From NCBI RefSeq assembly GCF_001583435.1, contig NZ_CP013251.1:2315617-2379616 (forward strand): a stretch of DNA of 64,000 bases. The letters are read 5' to 3'. The notes beneath the pieces are model-generated. The model made no database searches, was not told the origin of the DNA, and saw only the letters and a program-made list of their open reading frames with translations. Shown in pieces: positions 9,104 to 16,413 of this stretch. This DNA is from Endozoicomonas montiporae CL-33. GTDB lineage: Bacteria > Pseudomonadota > Gammaproteobacteria > Pseudomonadales > Endozoicomonadaceae. Made by a program: the position numbers and the translations under genes. Position 1 is the first letter of the stretch; every line of letters starts with the position of its first letter.

Positions 9104-9574
9104 ATGGATAAGCACGAAAGCCTGTATCAGTTGATCAGAAGAATGGACCGTATTTTGTGGGCGATTCCTGTGCTGATCAGTGCATTAACATTGCTGCTGT
9201 GCTTCATGCTCTGGGAAATGGTACTGGCGTATTTTGAAACACCGGGGCAGTACCTCAGAGGGACAATTGCAGGTTTGCTGACCTTTGCCCTGCAGTACCA
9301 TATGTTGAAACACGCCTGGAAGCCCAATAAAAGTCTGGCTGCCATTACCCAACCGGGTGAAGATGAAAAAGTCTGTCCGTTCTGTGGTGAGTGCATTGAT
9401 CTTCATGCCCGGTTCTGTTGCCATTGCCGGCAGCGTATTCCCCATTGGGACAAGCAGGGGAAGCCCTTTCAGCATAAAACCCGCTGGTCATTGCAACGTT
9501 GTGATCAGTGCGGTGCGTTGTCCCGACGCAATTATGGCAATGAAGAACGTATTTTATGCAAGCGCTGCCATTAA
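9104..9574 (+). CDS. Membrane protein with two zinc ribbons, partner of a CARF protein
   Basis: The 156-aa protein has two hydrophobic segments (about residues 18-43 and 50-70), then a soluble tail with two zinc-ribbon-like modules: C91PFC94 with C105/C106-x-C108, and C133DQC136 with C152KRC155. Both termini would lie in the cytoplasm. I do not recognise a named family. It ends nine bases before the Csx16-CARF membrane protein on the same strand, so the two are almost certainly one operon and may form one membrane complex. Csx23, a known cyclic-oligoadenylate-activated membrane effector, also has two N-terminal helices and a cytosolic domain, but no sequence match to it can be claimed here. 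The start ATG at 9104 follows AAAAGGAAAAGG. Confidence 0.75.
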   Translation: MDKHESLYQLIRRMDRILWAIPVLISALTLLLCFMLWEMVLAYFETPGQYLRGTIAGLLTFALQYHMLKHAWKPNKSLAAITQPGEDEKVCPFCGECIDLHARFCCHCRQRIPHWDKQGKPFQHKTRWSLQRCDQCGALSRRNYGNEERILCKRCH

Positions 9575-9583
9575 GGAACCATA

Positions 9584-10729
9584 ATGACTGCCATGCTGCA
9601 AAACACGGGTCGCACATTTATTGTCAGCCGTCATTCTGCCAGCATTGAGTGGATTAAACAGCAGGGCTATGAGCACGCTGAAGTGATTCACCACTTTGCG
9701 GCAACTCAGTTACAACGAGGCGACCTGGTCATTGGCACCTTGCCGGTGCATCTTGCCCGTGAAATAAATGAGCAGGGTATACGATTTATTTATTTCAGTA
9801 TTAACGTGCCTGAGTCCATGCGGGGAAAAGAAATCAGTGCCGGATTGCTAAGCACTCTGAACCCAAGGCTGGAAGAATTGCAGGTATCGGCCTGTCATCA
9901 CCAGCCGGTAGAAATTCGACAATCTGAAACACTCTTGCATCGTCTTGCTGACTGCTTTCGCTCCCACGATCGTCACATCATGATTTTTGGTTTGGGGTGT
10001 TTGCTGTTTGTGATCTTTCTTTATCTGGGTGAGTGGGCCGCTAACAATACCGTTAATTTGCCGCTTATTAACGATGTGGATGTAAATGGCAATCCTAAAA
10101 CTGTGGCGGTGATTCTTGATCAGGCAGGCATAGTGTTCAGCTATGTGACCGTTGCGTTTGCGGCTCCTGCGTTGTTATCGATTTACTTTCGCTTTAAACG
10201 CTCCATCAAAGGACCGATTAAAGGTAAGGCCGTCAATATGGATCAGCTAACCTCGAAATACAAAGCAGGCATGGTGCTGGCCACACAAGAGCGCAACAAG
10301 CTGCCTTACTGGTTACTGAACCGAATTGCCCTTGGTCAAAAAAGACTGACTCTTGCGGTGTTGTATACCGACCAGACTCGGGAATCCGCAATAAAAATGA
10401 TTGATACCTTTGCCGGTGAGATCGACTTCTGTATGCAACCCAGCGATTCCGATCAGGATCGTTTATTACAGCCTCTTAACTATCAGGCCAATCGCGAAGT
10501 AGCCCGCCGGATGATTGATAAATTCCTCGAACAGGTGAATGCCAGAGCTGAGGAAACGTTTATTGATATCACTGGCGGTACCGTGGTGATGTCGGTGTCC
10601 ATGATGGAGGCGGCGAAAGAGCGTGGGATGAATGTGCTGTACACTTCCAGCCGCGAGATGGTAACGGAAAAAAATTATCGGCTGAAAGAGGTGGCGTCTA
10701 CCATTGACCTGTCGCCTGAATCACTTTAA
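9584..10729 (+). CDS. Csx16-transmembrane-CARF fusion protein
   Basis: The 381-aa protein has three parts. Residues 10-105 match Csx16 (VVA1548 family): TFIVSRHSASIEW, then GDLVIGTLPVHLARE and GKEISAG. Residues about 131-149 and 178-201 are two membrane helices with a 28-residue outer loop. Residues 250-360 form a CARF-like domain with LTLAVLYTD and the diagnostic TFIDITGGTVVMSVSMM followed by GMNVLYTSS. Csx16 is known as a small type III-associated protein and, as I recall, has been reported as a ring nuclease that destroys cyclic oligoadenylate. A fusion would put sensor and off-switch in one membrane protein. The ATG follows AAGGA; the stop TAA lies in the 5-bp target site of the downstream IS4 copy and is intact. 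Confidence 0.85.
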   Translation: MTAMLQNTGRTFIVSRHSASIEWIKQQGYEHAEVIHHFAATQLQRGDLVIGTLPVHLAREINEQGIRFIYFSINVPESMRGKEISAGLLSTLNPRLEELQVSACHHQPVEIRQSETLLHRLADCFRSHDRHIMIFGLGCLLFVIFLYLGEWAANNTVNLPLINDVDVNGNPKTVAVILDQAGIVFSYVTVAFAAPALLSIYFRFKRSIKGPIKGKAVNMDQLTSKYKAGMVLATQERNKLPYWLLNRIALGQKRLTLAVLYTDQTRESAIKMIDTFAGEIDFCMQPSDSDQDRLLQPLNYQANREVARRMIDKFLEQVNARAEETFIDITGGTVVMSVSMMEAAKERGMNVLYTSSREMVTEKNYRLKEVASTIDLSPESL

Positions 10730-12375
10730 CTCGATGCTGCAGTTTTTGATATTTGAGGGAGAGCAGGAAATGGCAGGGTGGCATAAGAGCAGACTACTAC
10801 TGCAGCTCCGAATTCAAGCCTTGCGAGATTCCATCATAGCCACAGCAGCAGGTTGGAGGTAAGATCTCATAGGAACTTAATAACCGTCAAGTGTCGTATC
10901 TTGCTAATTCGCCCATTACCCGTTGTCACTGCCTTTCTGGATGCTTTGAATGATTCGCTCAAGTCCATCAATTCCTCTGCGCAGTTGAGTAGATCCCAGA
11001 AAGTGGCACTGGGCGTTTTTATCATGGGAATCGTGGTAACTAAAACTATTAACTGGGCTGCTTTTGAGCGCAGAAGCTTAGGCAGATTCAAAGCGACCCG
11101 TCTGTGCTGGATGTTTTATCAAGCAGAAATTGCATGGCAAAGCCTGCTACAGGCCAGCGTCAGAAATATTCTTCTACGCTATGGAATACAAAGTGGAACC
11201 CTTGCTATCGACGATACAGGAAAAAAGCGCACTAAAAGGACTTCAAAAATCGACGGTGCCCATAAGATAAAAGACAAATCAACAGGTGGTTATTTTAATG
11301 GGCAGGAACTGGTGTTTATGGTGCTCGTTACTGAAGTAGCTACCTTTCCAGTAGGGTTTCGCTTTTATATTCCTGACCCTGAGTTATCTGCATGGAGGAA
11401 GAAAGACAAGGCGCTCAGGAAGCAAGGCATTCAGAAAAAAGAACGACCGAACCGTCCTGAGCCAGATCATGTTCGTTACCCCACCATGCAGTCGTTGACG
11501 CTGGTTATGCTGCAAGAATTTGTTGATTCGTTTCCCAACATTACGATCAAAGCAATTCTCGCTGATGCACTGTATGGCACAGGAGACTTTATGGATAAGG
11601 CTGCGGAAATAACAGGCGGAGCCCAGGTTGTCAGCCAACTGCGCTCGAATCAGAAAGTATCCAACCGAAACCACTCGGAAGCGACTCTCAAAGCTTACTT
11701 TTCGCGCCAGAAAGGCGCTGAAACTCAACTCATAATACGCGGTGGCAAAGAAGAGCAGGTCACGATGCTGGCTGCTCGGCTGTATGTTAAGGCTCATGGG
11801 AAAAGACGTTTTGTTATTGCCCTGAAGTATGAGGGTGAAGAGGATTATCGCTATCTGGTGGCTTCAGATATGTCATGGCGGCATACCGACATAGCCAGGA
11901 TTTACACCTTGAGGTGGTTGGTCGAGGTTTTCATTCAAGACTGGAAAGCTCATTGTGGCTGGAACAGGTTGAGCAAACAGCAAGGTGCTGACGGATCGCA
12001 GCGCGGCGTGATCCTGAGCCTGCTGTGCGAACACATGCTGTTACTGCACCCTGAGCAATTCGTCCTACTGAAAAACAAACAGGCCGGAATGCCCGCAGGC
12101 TGTCTGATCGAACGCCTCAATGCAGAAGCCTTGCTTGCTACGGTGAAATCAGTGGTTGAATCGGAAGATCCAGATACCGAGCTTAAGGCTCTGGCCTTAG
12201 CCTTAGAGCATACTTTGCCCAAGCGGGAGTCGAGCAGGCATATGGCTGGTAGAGACCTGGGAGAACAAAAGGCAACTGACTCACTCAAAGCACACGCCCG
12301 GAAGTTTAAACTTTTAGATGCAGCTTAGAATCGAGATAAATACGTTACTTGTTTAGGTAAAACTGCAGCATCGAG
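10730..12375 (+). mobile_element. IS4-type insertion sequence, copy 1 (1646 bp)
   Basis: Terminal inverted repeats CTCGATGCTGCAGTTTT are read at both ends, flanked by the 5-bp duplication TTTAA (10725-10729 and 12376-12380). The target TTTAA held the overlapping stop codons of two convergent genes, and the duplication left both genes with a stop. The second copy is at 32538-34185. Confidence 0.93.
10853..12328 (+). CDS. IS4-type DDE transposase, intact copy
   Basis: A 491-aa DDE transposase: first Asp in LAIDDTGKKRTKR, second in ILADALYGTGDF, and the Glu in YTLRWLVEVFIQDWK, which matches the Y-(2)-R-(3)-E-(6)-K signature of the IS4 group. Here the run before GCGCACT has six adenines and the frame is open; in the other copy it has seven and the frame is broken. 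The start is uncertain: the open frame begins with TTG at 10853, and TTG at 10901 is another choice. Family is IS4 or a close relative such as IS701. Confidence 0.87.
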   Translation: MEVRSHRNLITVKCRILLIRPLPVVTAFLDALNDSLKSINSSAQLSRSQKVALGVFIMGIVVTKTINWAAFERRSLGRFKATRLCWMFYQAEIAWQSLLQASVRNILLRYGIQSGTLAIDDTGKKRTKRTSKIDGAHKIKDKSTGGYFNGQELVFMVLVTEVATFPVGFRFYIPDPELSAWRKKDKALRKQGIQKKERPNRPEPDHVRYPTMQSLTLVMLQEFVDSFPNITIKAILADALYGTGDFMDKAAEITGGAQVVSQLRSNQKVSNRNHSEATLKAYFSRQKGAETQLIIRGGKEEQVTMLAARLYVKAHGKRRFVIALKYEGEEDYRYLVASDMSWRHTDIARIYTLRWLVEVFIQDWKAHCGWNRLSKQQGADGSQRGVILSLLCEHMLLLHPEQFVLLKNKQAGMPAGCLIERLNAEALLATVKSVVESEDPDTELKALALALEHTLPKRESSRHMAGRDLGEQKATDSLKAHARKFKLLDAA

Positions 12376-12376
12376 T

Positions 12377-12514
12377 TTAACGCTGTGAGGGCTTTTTAGA
12401 GGGTAACAGCTTGTTAAATTCCCGGTTCAAAGCCCGATAACGCTTTATTGCCCAGACAATGACAAGCCAGACAGCAAGATTGGCGATCAGATTTAATACA
12501 ACTAATTGTTCCAT
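12377..12514 (-). CDS. Small single-pass membrane protein (45 aa)
   Basis: Open frame of 45 residues starting MEQLVVLNLIANLAVWLVIVW and ending with a basic tail (KRYRALNREFNKLLPSKK). One membrane helix covers about residues 4-23, with a positively charged cytoplasmic C-terminus. It is too short for the usual gene finders. Its stop codon (TTA on the plus strand, 12377-12379) lies within the TTTAA target duplication of the IS4 element; before insertion the gene overlapped the convergent CARF gene by four bases. Function unknown. Confidence 0.55.
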   Translation of the reverse strand: MEQLVVLNLIANLAVWLVIVWAIKRYRALNREFNKLLPSKKPSQR

Positions 12515-12587
12515 CGTGAGACTCGTTTTTTATTGTTCTCTGCGGGTTTTTCAAAAGGTACTCGCCATACCAGAAAGCAGACACCGC

Positions 12588-13094
12588 TTACCAGTCATCG
12601 AAGCTGCTGCCTGTGCCACCAAAGCTGTCAAAAGGATCACTCGATAACCCACTTCCTGAAGAAAAGCTGTCAAAAGGATCATTCGATAATCCACTTCCTG
12701 AAGAAAAGCTATCAAAAGGGTCATCGTGCAGCCCAATGCCAGAAGAAAAACTGTCGTGTGAATCAGTACCGTAGGGGTTGCCCAACACATCAACACTGCC
12801 AGTCCCATCTATCATGGGTAATCCGTTGGCAGGGTTAATAGACGAGCTACCCAACGATGATGACAATGAGTCATTGTCAAAATGGCTGATGGATAATTCG
12901 TCGTGGTAGCGGGCACTAAGATCTGTACCAAAGGGGTTGCCCCCGACATCCACACTGCCTATACCGTTGACCATGGGCAGACCGGTAGCCGGATTAACGG
13001 TAGGGAAATCATCGGTCGCTGACGAGTAGGAATGTGACCGGGTGTCGTTTCTTTCACCGGTAAAAAAGCGGGTTAACCAGTTGAATAGCCCCAT
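12588..13094 (-). CDS. Repeat-containing small protein, glycine/serine/aspartate rich
   Basis: The 168-aa protein begins MGLFNWLTRFFTG, an amphipathic start. It has two copies of a 25-residue motif (NPATGLPMVNGIGSVDV..NPFGTD at 34-58 and NPANGLPMIDGTGSVDV..NPYGTD at 87-111). Three copies of a 15-residue unit SSG(S/I)GL..DPFDSF follow (about 116-160). I recognise similar NPATGLPM-type small proteins in proteobacteria but know of no function. A purine-rich ribosome site (AAAAGGAAAAAA) precedes the ATG. Its upstream region is the leader of the array at 13346, running away from it, with an ACAAGCTTGT palindrome at 13172. Confidence 0.75.
   Translation of the reverse strand: MGLFNWLTRFFTGERNDTRSHSYSSATDDFPTVNPATGLPMVNGIGSVDVGGNPFGTDLSARYHDELSISHFDNDSLSSSLGSSSINPANGLPMIDGTGSVDVLGNPYGTDSHDSFSSGIGLHDDPFDSFSSGSGLSNDPFDSFSSGSGLSSDPFDSFGGTGSSFDDW
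12617..12745. repeat. 45-bp tandem repeat, about three units, inside the small gene
   Basis: Near-identical 45-bp units containing AAAGCTGTCAAAAGGATCA encode the 15-residue DPFDSF repeats. The high DNA identity between units suggests recent expansion and possible length variation between strains. Confidence 0.7.
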
Positions 13095-13171
13095 TGTTTT
13101 TTCCTTTTATAGGGTGGGTTAGTATTGGTTTTGACTAACGCTATAGGACAGGGCGCATTGTGTGGGTTTTC

Positions 13172-13345
13172 ACAAGCTTGTGAGTAGATGAAAGCCCCTG
13201 AAACATAAATCAATAACTTACAGACCCCCTTAGCAGATGATACCTAAAAACCATGAAAAATGGCTGTTTTTCACTATACGTAGATACAGTGTTTGCTAAC
13301 CCCCTTTGCAAGCCTATGAATCTAAAGTACTATTTGGACTCTGGG
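13172..13345 (+). promoter_or_regulatory. CRISPR leader of the array at 13346
   Basis: About 174 bp shared with the leaders at 25912, 30354 and 35806. Conserved blocks are ACAAGCTTGT at the far end, CCCTTAGCAGA, AACCATGAAAAA, GGCTGTTTTTCACTAT, CAGTGTTTGCTAACCCCC and TTTGCAAGCCTATGAATCT next to the first repeat. A weak promoter (TTGCTA, 16 bp, TATGAA) can be drawn in the last 60 bp. On the other side the leader faces the divergent gene at 13094. Confidence 0.8.
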
Positions 13346-13588
13346 GTTCCGGAACATCCCTGACTTTGAAGGGATTAAGACCGTTCTACATCTGCCGCAG
13401 GCACCGGGTAAACCGTTCCGGAACATCCCTGACTTTGAAGGGATTAAGACGAATCCAGCAGTTCAAACAGGTTACGCTGAAATGTTCCGGAACATCCCTG
13501 ACTTTGAAGGAATTATGACCATTCATTAATCGCCTCTGCGTTTATCTATATTGTTCCTGAACGCCCTTGACCTTGAAGTATGAGGCTA
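13346..13588 (+). CRISPR. CRISPR array 1, four repeats, last two degenerate
   Basis: Repeats at 13346, 13415, 13484 and 13553, each 36 nt, with three spacers of 33 nt. Positions 11-12 of the repeat are AT, a third subtype. The third repeat ends GGAATTATGAC, and the fourth is heavily changed, as expected at the trailer end. Transcription is rightward from the leader at 13172. Confidence 0.93.
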
Positions 13589-13635
13589 TTCTGCTTGCTT
13601 CCATTTGGTGTGAGTTTCTTCTGAAAAAAACTGCC

Positions 13636-13651
13636 TGCGACACATTCTGTC
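13636..13651. promoter_or_regulatory. Palindromic operator-like site CGACA-CATTC-TGTCG
   Basis: TGCGACACATTCTGTCG, an inverted repeat with a five-base centre, 198 bases before the gene at 13849. The same 16 bases recur at 14674 before the ATPase gene. The remainder of 13589-13848 contains no recognisable gene. It is a candidate site for the WYL regulator at 22894; that link is inference. Confidence 0.55.
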
Positions 13652-13848
13652 GTTTCCCACAAACATAATAAGTACAACATTTTTACACGGCTTAAGTCAG
13701 ATATTGAGCTTCCGCAAAGCAATCGGCTTTACCTTGGTGGATCTCTGTCCATTTTGATCCGCTCTGGTAGGATTCAGAATAGTTTCAGAAAAGTTTTCCG
13801 GTAGCTCGACATCCTTTCTATTTTCATATTGCTGTGTCAGGAGTCGTT

Positions 13849-14040
13849 ATGTCTCAAAAAGAACCGGGGCTGGAACAAGAGCTGCTGGATGAGTTGCTCA
13901 AAACCTGGCAGGAAAATCCAAATCAGAGGTTAACCCAGTTGCTGGTGAATGTGATTGCACCGCGTGAGCCTTGTCCCGGAATTTTTTACGTTGAGGACTC
14001 AAGGTTGATTGAGTTACTGAAGAAAGCCAGAAGGCAGTAA
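13849..14040 (+). CDS. Small conserved-type protein (63 aa), first gene of the AAA+ locus
   Basis: Starts at ATG 13849 after a good CAGGAG site; an in-frame GTG/ATG start farther up lacks such a site. The sequence MSQKEPGLEQELLDELLKTW...RLTQLLVNVI...GIFYVEDSRLIELLKKARRQ is acidic-helical with a central hydrophobic LLVNVI segment and resembles small bacterial proteins of unknown role found next to ATPase genes. It is followed after 47 bases by the 174-aa protein and then the ATPase, all on the plus strand. No function can be named. Confidence 0.65.
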   Translation: MSQKEPGLEQELLDELLKTWQENPNQRLTQLLVNVIAPREPCPGIFYVEDSRLIELLKKARRQ

Positions 14041-14087
14041 GAGCCGGAAGTGTTCACAGATAAAGCAGATTATTGATTGGGGGCAGT

Positions 14088-14612
14088 ATGATCATTAAAT
14101 TTAAAAAGTGGTTCGATGAACTGGCTGAAAATGCCATTCTGGTAAAAAAAGCCAAGGCCAGTGCCAAAGGTGATGAAAGCAAGTGGGGTAAGGAAATCTG
14201 GCGCAGCTCGGAAAAAAATAAACAAATTAAAATGAAATTCCGTGATGAAGGCGCAAAGCTTGGCTTACGCTCAAGACCTTCTTATGTGACTGGAGCAGGG
14301 GAATGGCTTTATGACTTTATCTGGAGAGAATTTGATCACTCTGGCAATCTTATTGGTGTAAAGCTTGCAATGGAAATTGAAATGTCAGATATGAACCTAA
14401 AAGGTATCCGTTATGACTTCAATAAACTGCTGCAATCAGATGCAGAATATAAGGTAATGGTATTTCAGCTCAAAGAAGAAGCAGAAGTTAATGAGGCTCT
14501 GGATAATCTGCATATGGCATTCATGTCATACCAGGCCAAAGCCCCTGCGCATTATCTTCTGGCAGGATGGTGTACCAGAAAACAGAAATTTATTTTCCAT
14601 GACTTTTTGTGA
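14088..14612 (+). CDS. Unknown protein, possible PD-(D/E)XK-like fold (174 aa)
   Basis: Starts at ATG 14088 after GGGGGC. The middle of the protein, GEWLYDFIWREFD followed by VKLAMEIEMSD and KGIRYDFNKLLQSDAEYKVMVFQ, has the order E, D, ExE-like and a hydrophobic strand-helix pattern that could be a divergent restriction-endonuclease fold, but no lysine sits in a standard ExK. The N-terminal 60 residues are strongly basic (KKAKASAKGDESKWGK), which would suit nucleic-acid binding. It lies between the 63-aa gene and the AAA+ ATPase gene. The nuclease suggestion is weak and needs structure prediction. Confidence 0.6.
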   Translation: MIIKFKKWFDELAENAILVKKAKASAKGDESKWGKEIWRSSEKNKQIKMKFRDEGAKLGLRSRPSYVTGAGEWLYDFIWREFDHSGNLIGVKLAMEIEMSDMNLKGIRYDFNKLLQSDAEYKVMVFQLKEEAEVNEALDNLHMAFMSYQAKAPAHYLLAGWCTRKQKFIFHDFL

Positions 14613-14673
14613 TCATTAGCAGATAACGATGTGGTGTTGTAGGGGAGGCTGCCTGACTGACTCCCTACATTGC

Positions 14674-14689
14674 TGCGACACATTCTGTC
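14674..14689. promoter_or_regulatory. Second copy of the CGACA-CATTC-TGTC operator-like site
   Basis: The 16 bases TGCGACACATTCTGTC are identical to 13636-13651 and lie 53 bases before the ATPase start codon. The half-site after the centre ends TGTCA here instead of TGTCG. Confidence 0.5.
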
Positions 14690-16413
14690 ATACCGCCATA
14701 GATAATCCGTTTTGTCATCATTCAATTAAGCAGTGTTTATTATGCAATCCGTTGTTGAGTTTCAAAAAAGCACGCCAGTTATTTCAGATAAAGTTCGACT
14801 ATGGATATTAAGAACCCTGATTCGCTGCGGTGGTATTAATAATCTGGACAGTCTCTATGAAGGGGATGCCCTTATTGAGGCTCTGGAGCTCCGAGGCAAT
14901 ACAAATCCGTGCAATAGTGACTTTGACAAAAAACAGGCATTGCAGACTTTTCGCTTCATGTTACTGGAGTCAGATGACAGACAATATTATGAGCCTGAAT
15001 CACAGTTGACGCACAACCTTCAAAAACTGTCTCTGCTTATTGGTTTGTCGCAGGTTGAAACTCATCTGCTTGAATTTGCCATCCTGCTACAACATGAACC
15101 GGCCCTTGAGTCTGCGGTTAATCTGCTGGAAAACATGGGTTATAACAAATTACTACTGGTTTTATCATTGGTGTTGGATCTGTCCGAGCAGGAAGTCAGA
15201 ACGGCATTGTCGCCGGAAGGTTTGTTGAACCGCTCGGGTTTGCTGGTTGTAGAACGAAGCGGCTCGAACTACCTGTCCGGCAGAATGGAGTTGTTGTCTT
15301 ATAGTTTTGCCAGTCAGATAGTATTCAGTGATGGTTCGCCTGAAACTTTGCTTCGCGACGTTATCCACTCCGGTTCATCGACCACTCTGACACGGGATAA
15401 CTTTGAGCATATCAAAAGTAACTTTCATCTTCTGGAGCAATGGATAAACCATGCTTTTGCTATGAATCGACGTGGTGTCAATGTTCTTCTGTATGGTGAG
15501 CCGGGAACTGGCAAGAGTGAATTGAGTCGCTTGATGGCTGAGTTAATGGAGGTTCCTCTTCTGGAAGTGTCCTCTGAAGATATCGATGGTGACCCGATAT
15601 CCGGTGAGAAACGGCTACGGGCCCTGAGAGCCAGTGGCGTATTCTTTGCCAACAAGCCTTGCATACTGGCATTCGATGAAGCGGAAGATGTGTTCGATAG
15701 CGGCAATGGCCCATTCTTTGGCAGAAGCATTGCCCAGAGTCGTAAGGCGTGGATAAACCGCACTCTGGAAGAAAACGTGATACCGACCTTCTGGCTGACC
15801 AATTCGGTAGAATCTATTGATCCTGCATTCATTCGCCGGTTTGACCTGGTGATTGAACTGAAAGTTCCGCCCAGAGCCCAGCGGGCAAAGATGATTCAGT
15901 TGAACAGTCATGGATTGCTGGATGAATCATCGGCATATCGACTGGCTGCGTCTGAACATTTGGTGCCGGCTATCATCCACCGGGCTGCAGGTATTGCTTG
16001 CGAGCTTCAGGGGCAGCTGGGCGATGAGCCACCGCAGGATACTTTTGAGCGACTGACGAGCAACACCCTGAAAGCCCAGGGGCATTCTGTTCCCGGGCGC
16101 TATGATCCATCCGTACTGCCTAATCATTATGATCCGGAGCTGATTAATGCCAGTGAGAATCTGTCGGTCATCAGCGATGGACTGATTCGCAGACAGGCAG
16201 GGCGACTGTGTATCTATGGCCCGTCCGGTACGGGTAAAACCGCCTATGCCCGATGGCTGGCAGAGCAACTCAATAAACCATTGGTCATCTGTCGTGCTTC
16301 TGATTTGTTGGGAAAATACGTGGGAGAAAGTGAAAAGAATGTCGCCCATGCCTTCAAAAAAGCGGTCGATGAAGATGGTGTGCTGTTGTTAGACGAAGTG
16401 GATAGCTTTCTAA

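Noticed and set aside
9104..9574. Direct assignment of the zinc-ribbon membrane protein as Csx23
   Set aside because: Only the two-helix layout agrees; the soluble part is made of zinc ribbons and no sequence similarity could be shown.
13306..13518. Open frame across CRISPR array 1 with repeated SGTSLTLKGL
   Set aside because: It is the translation of the repeats themselves.
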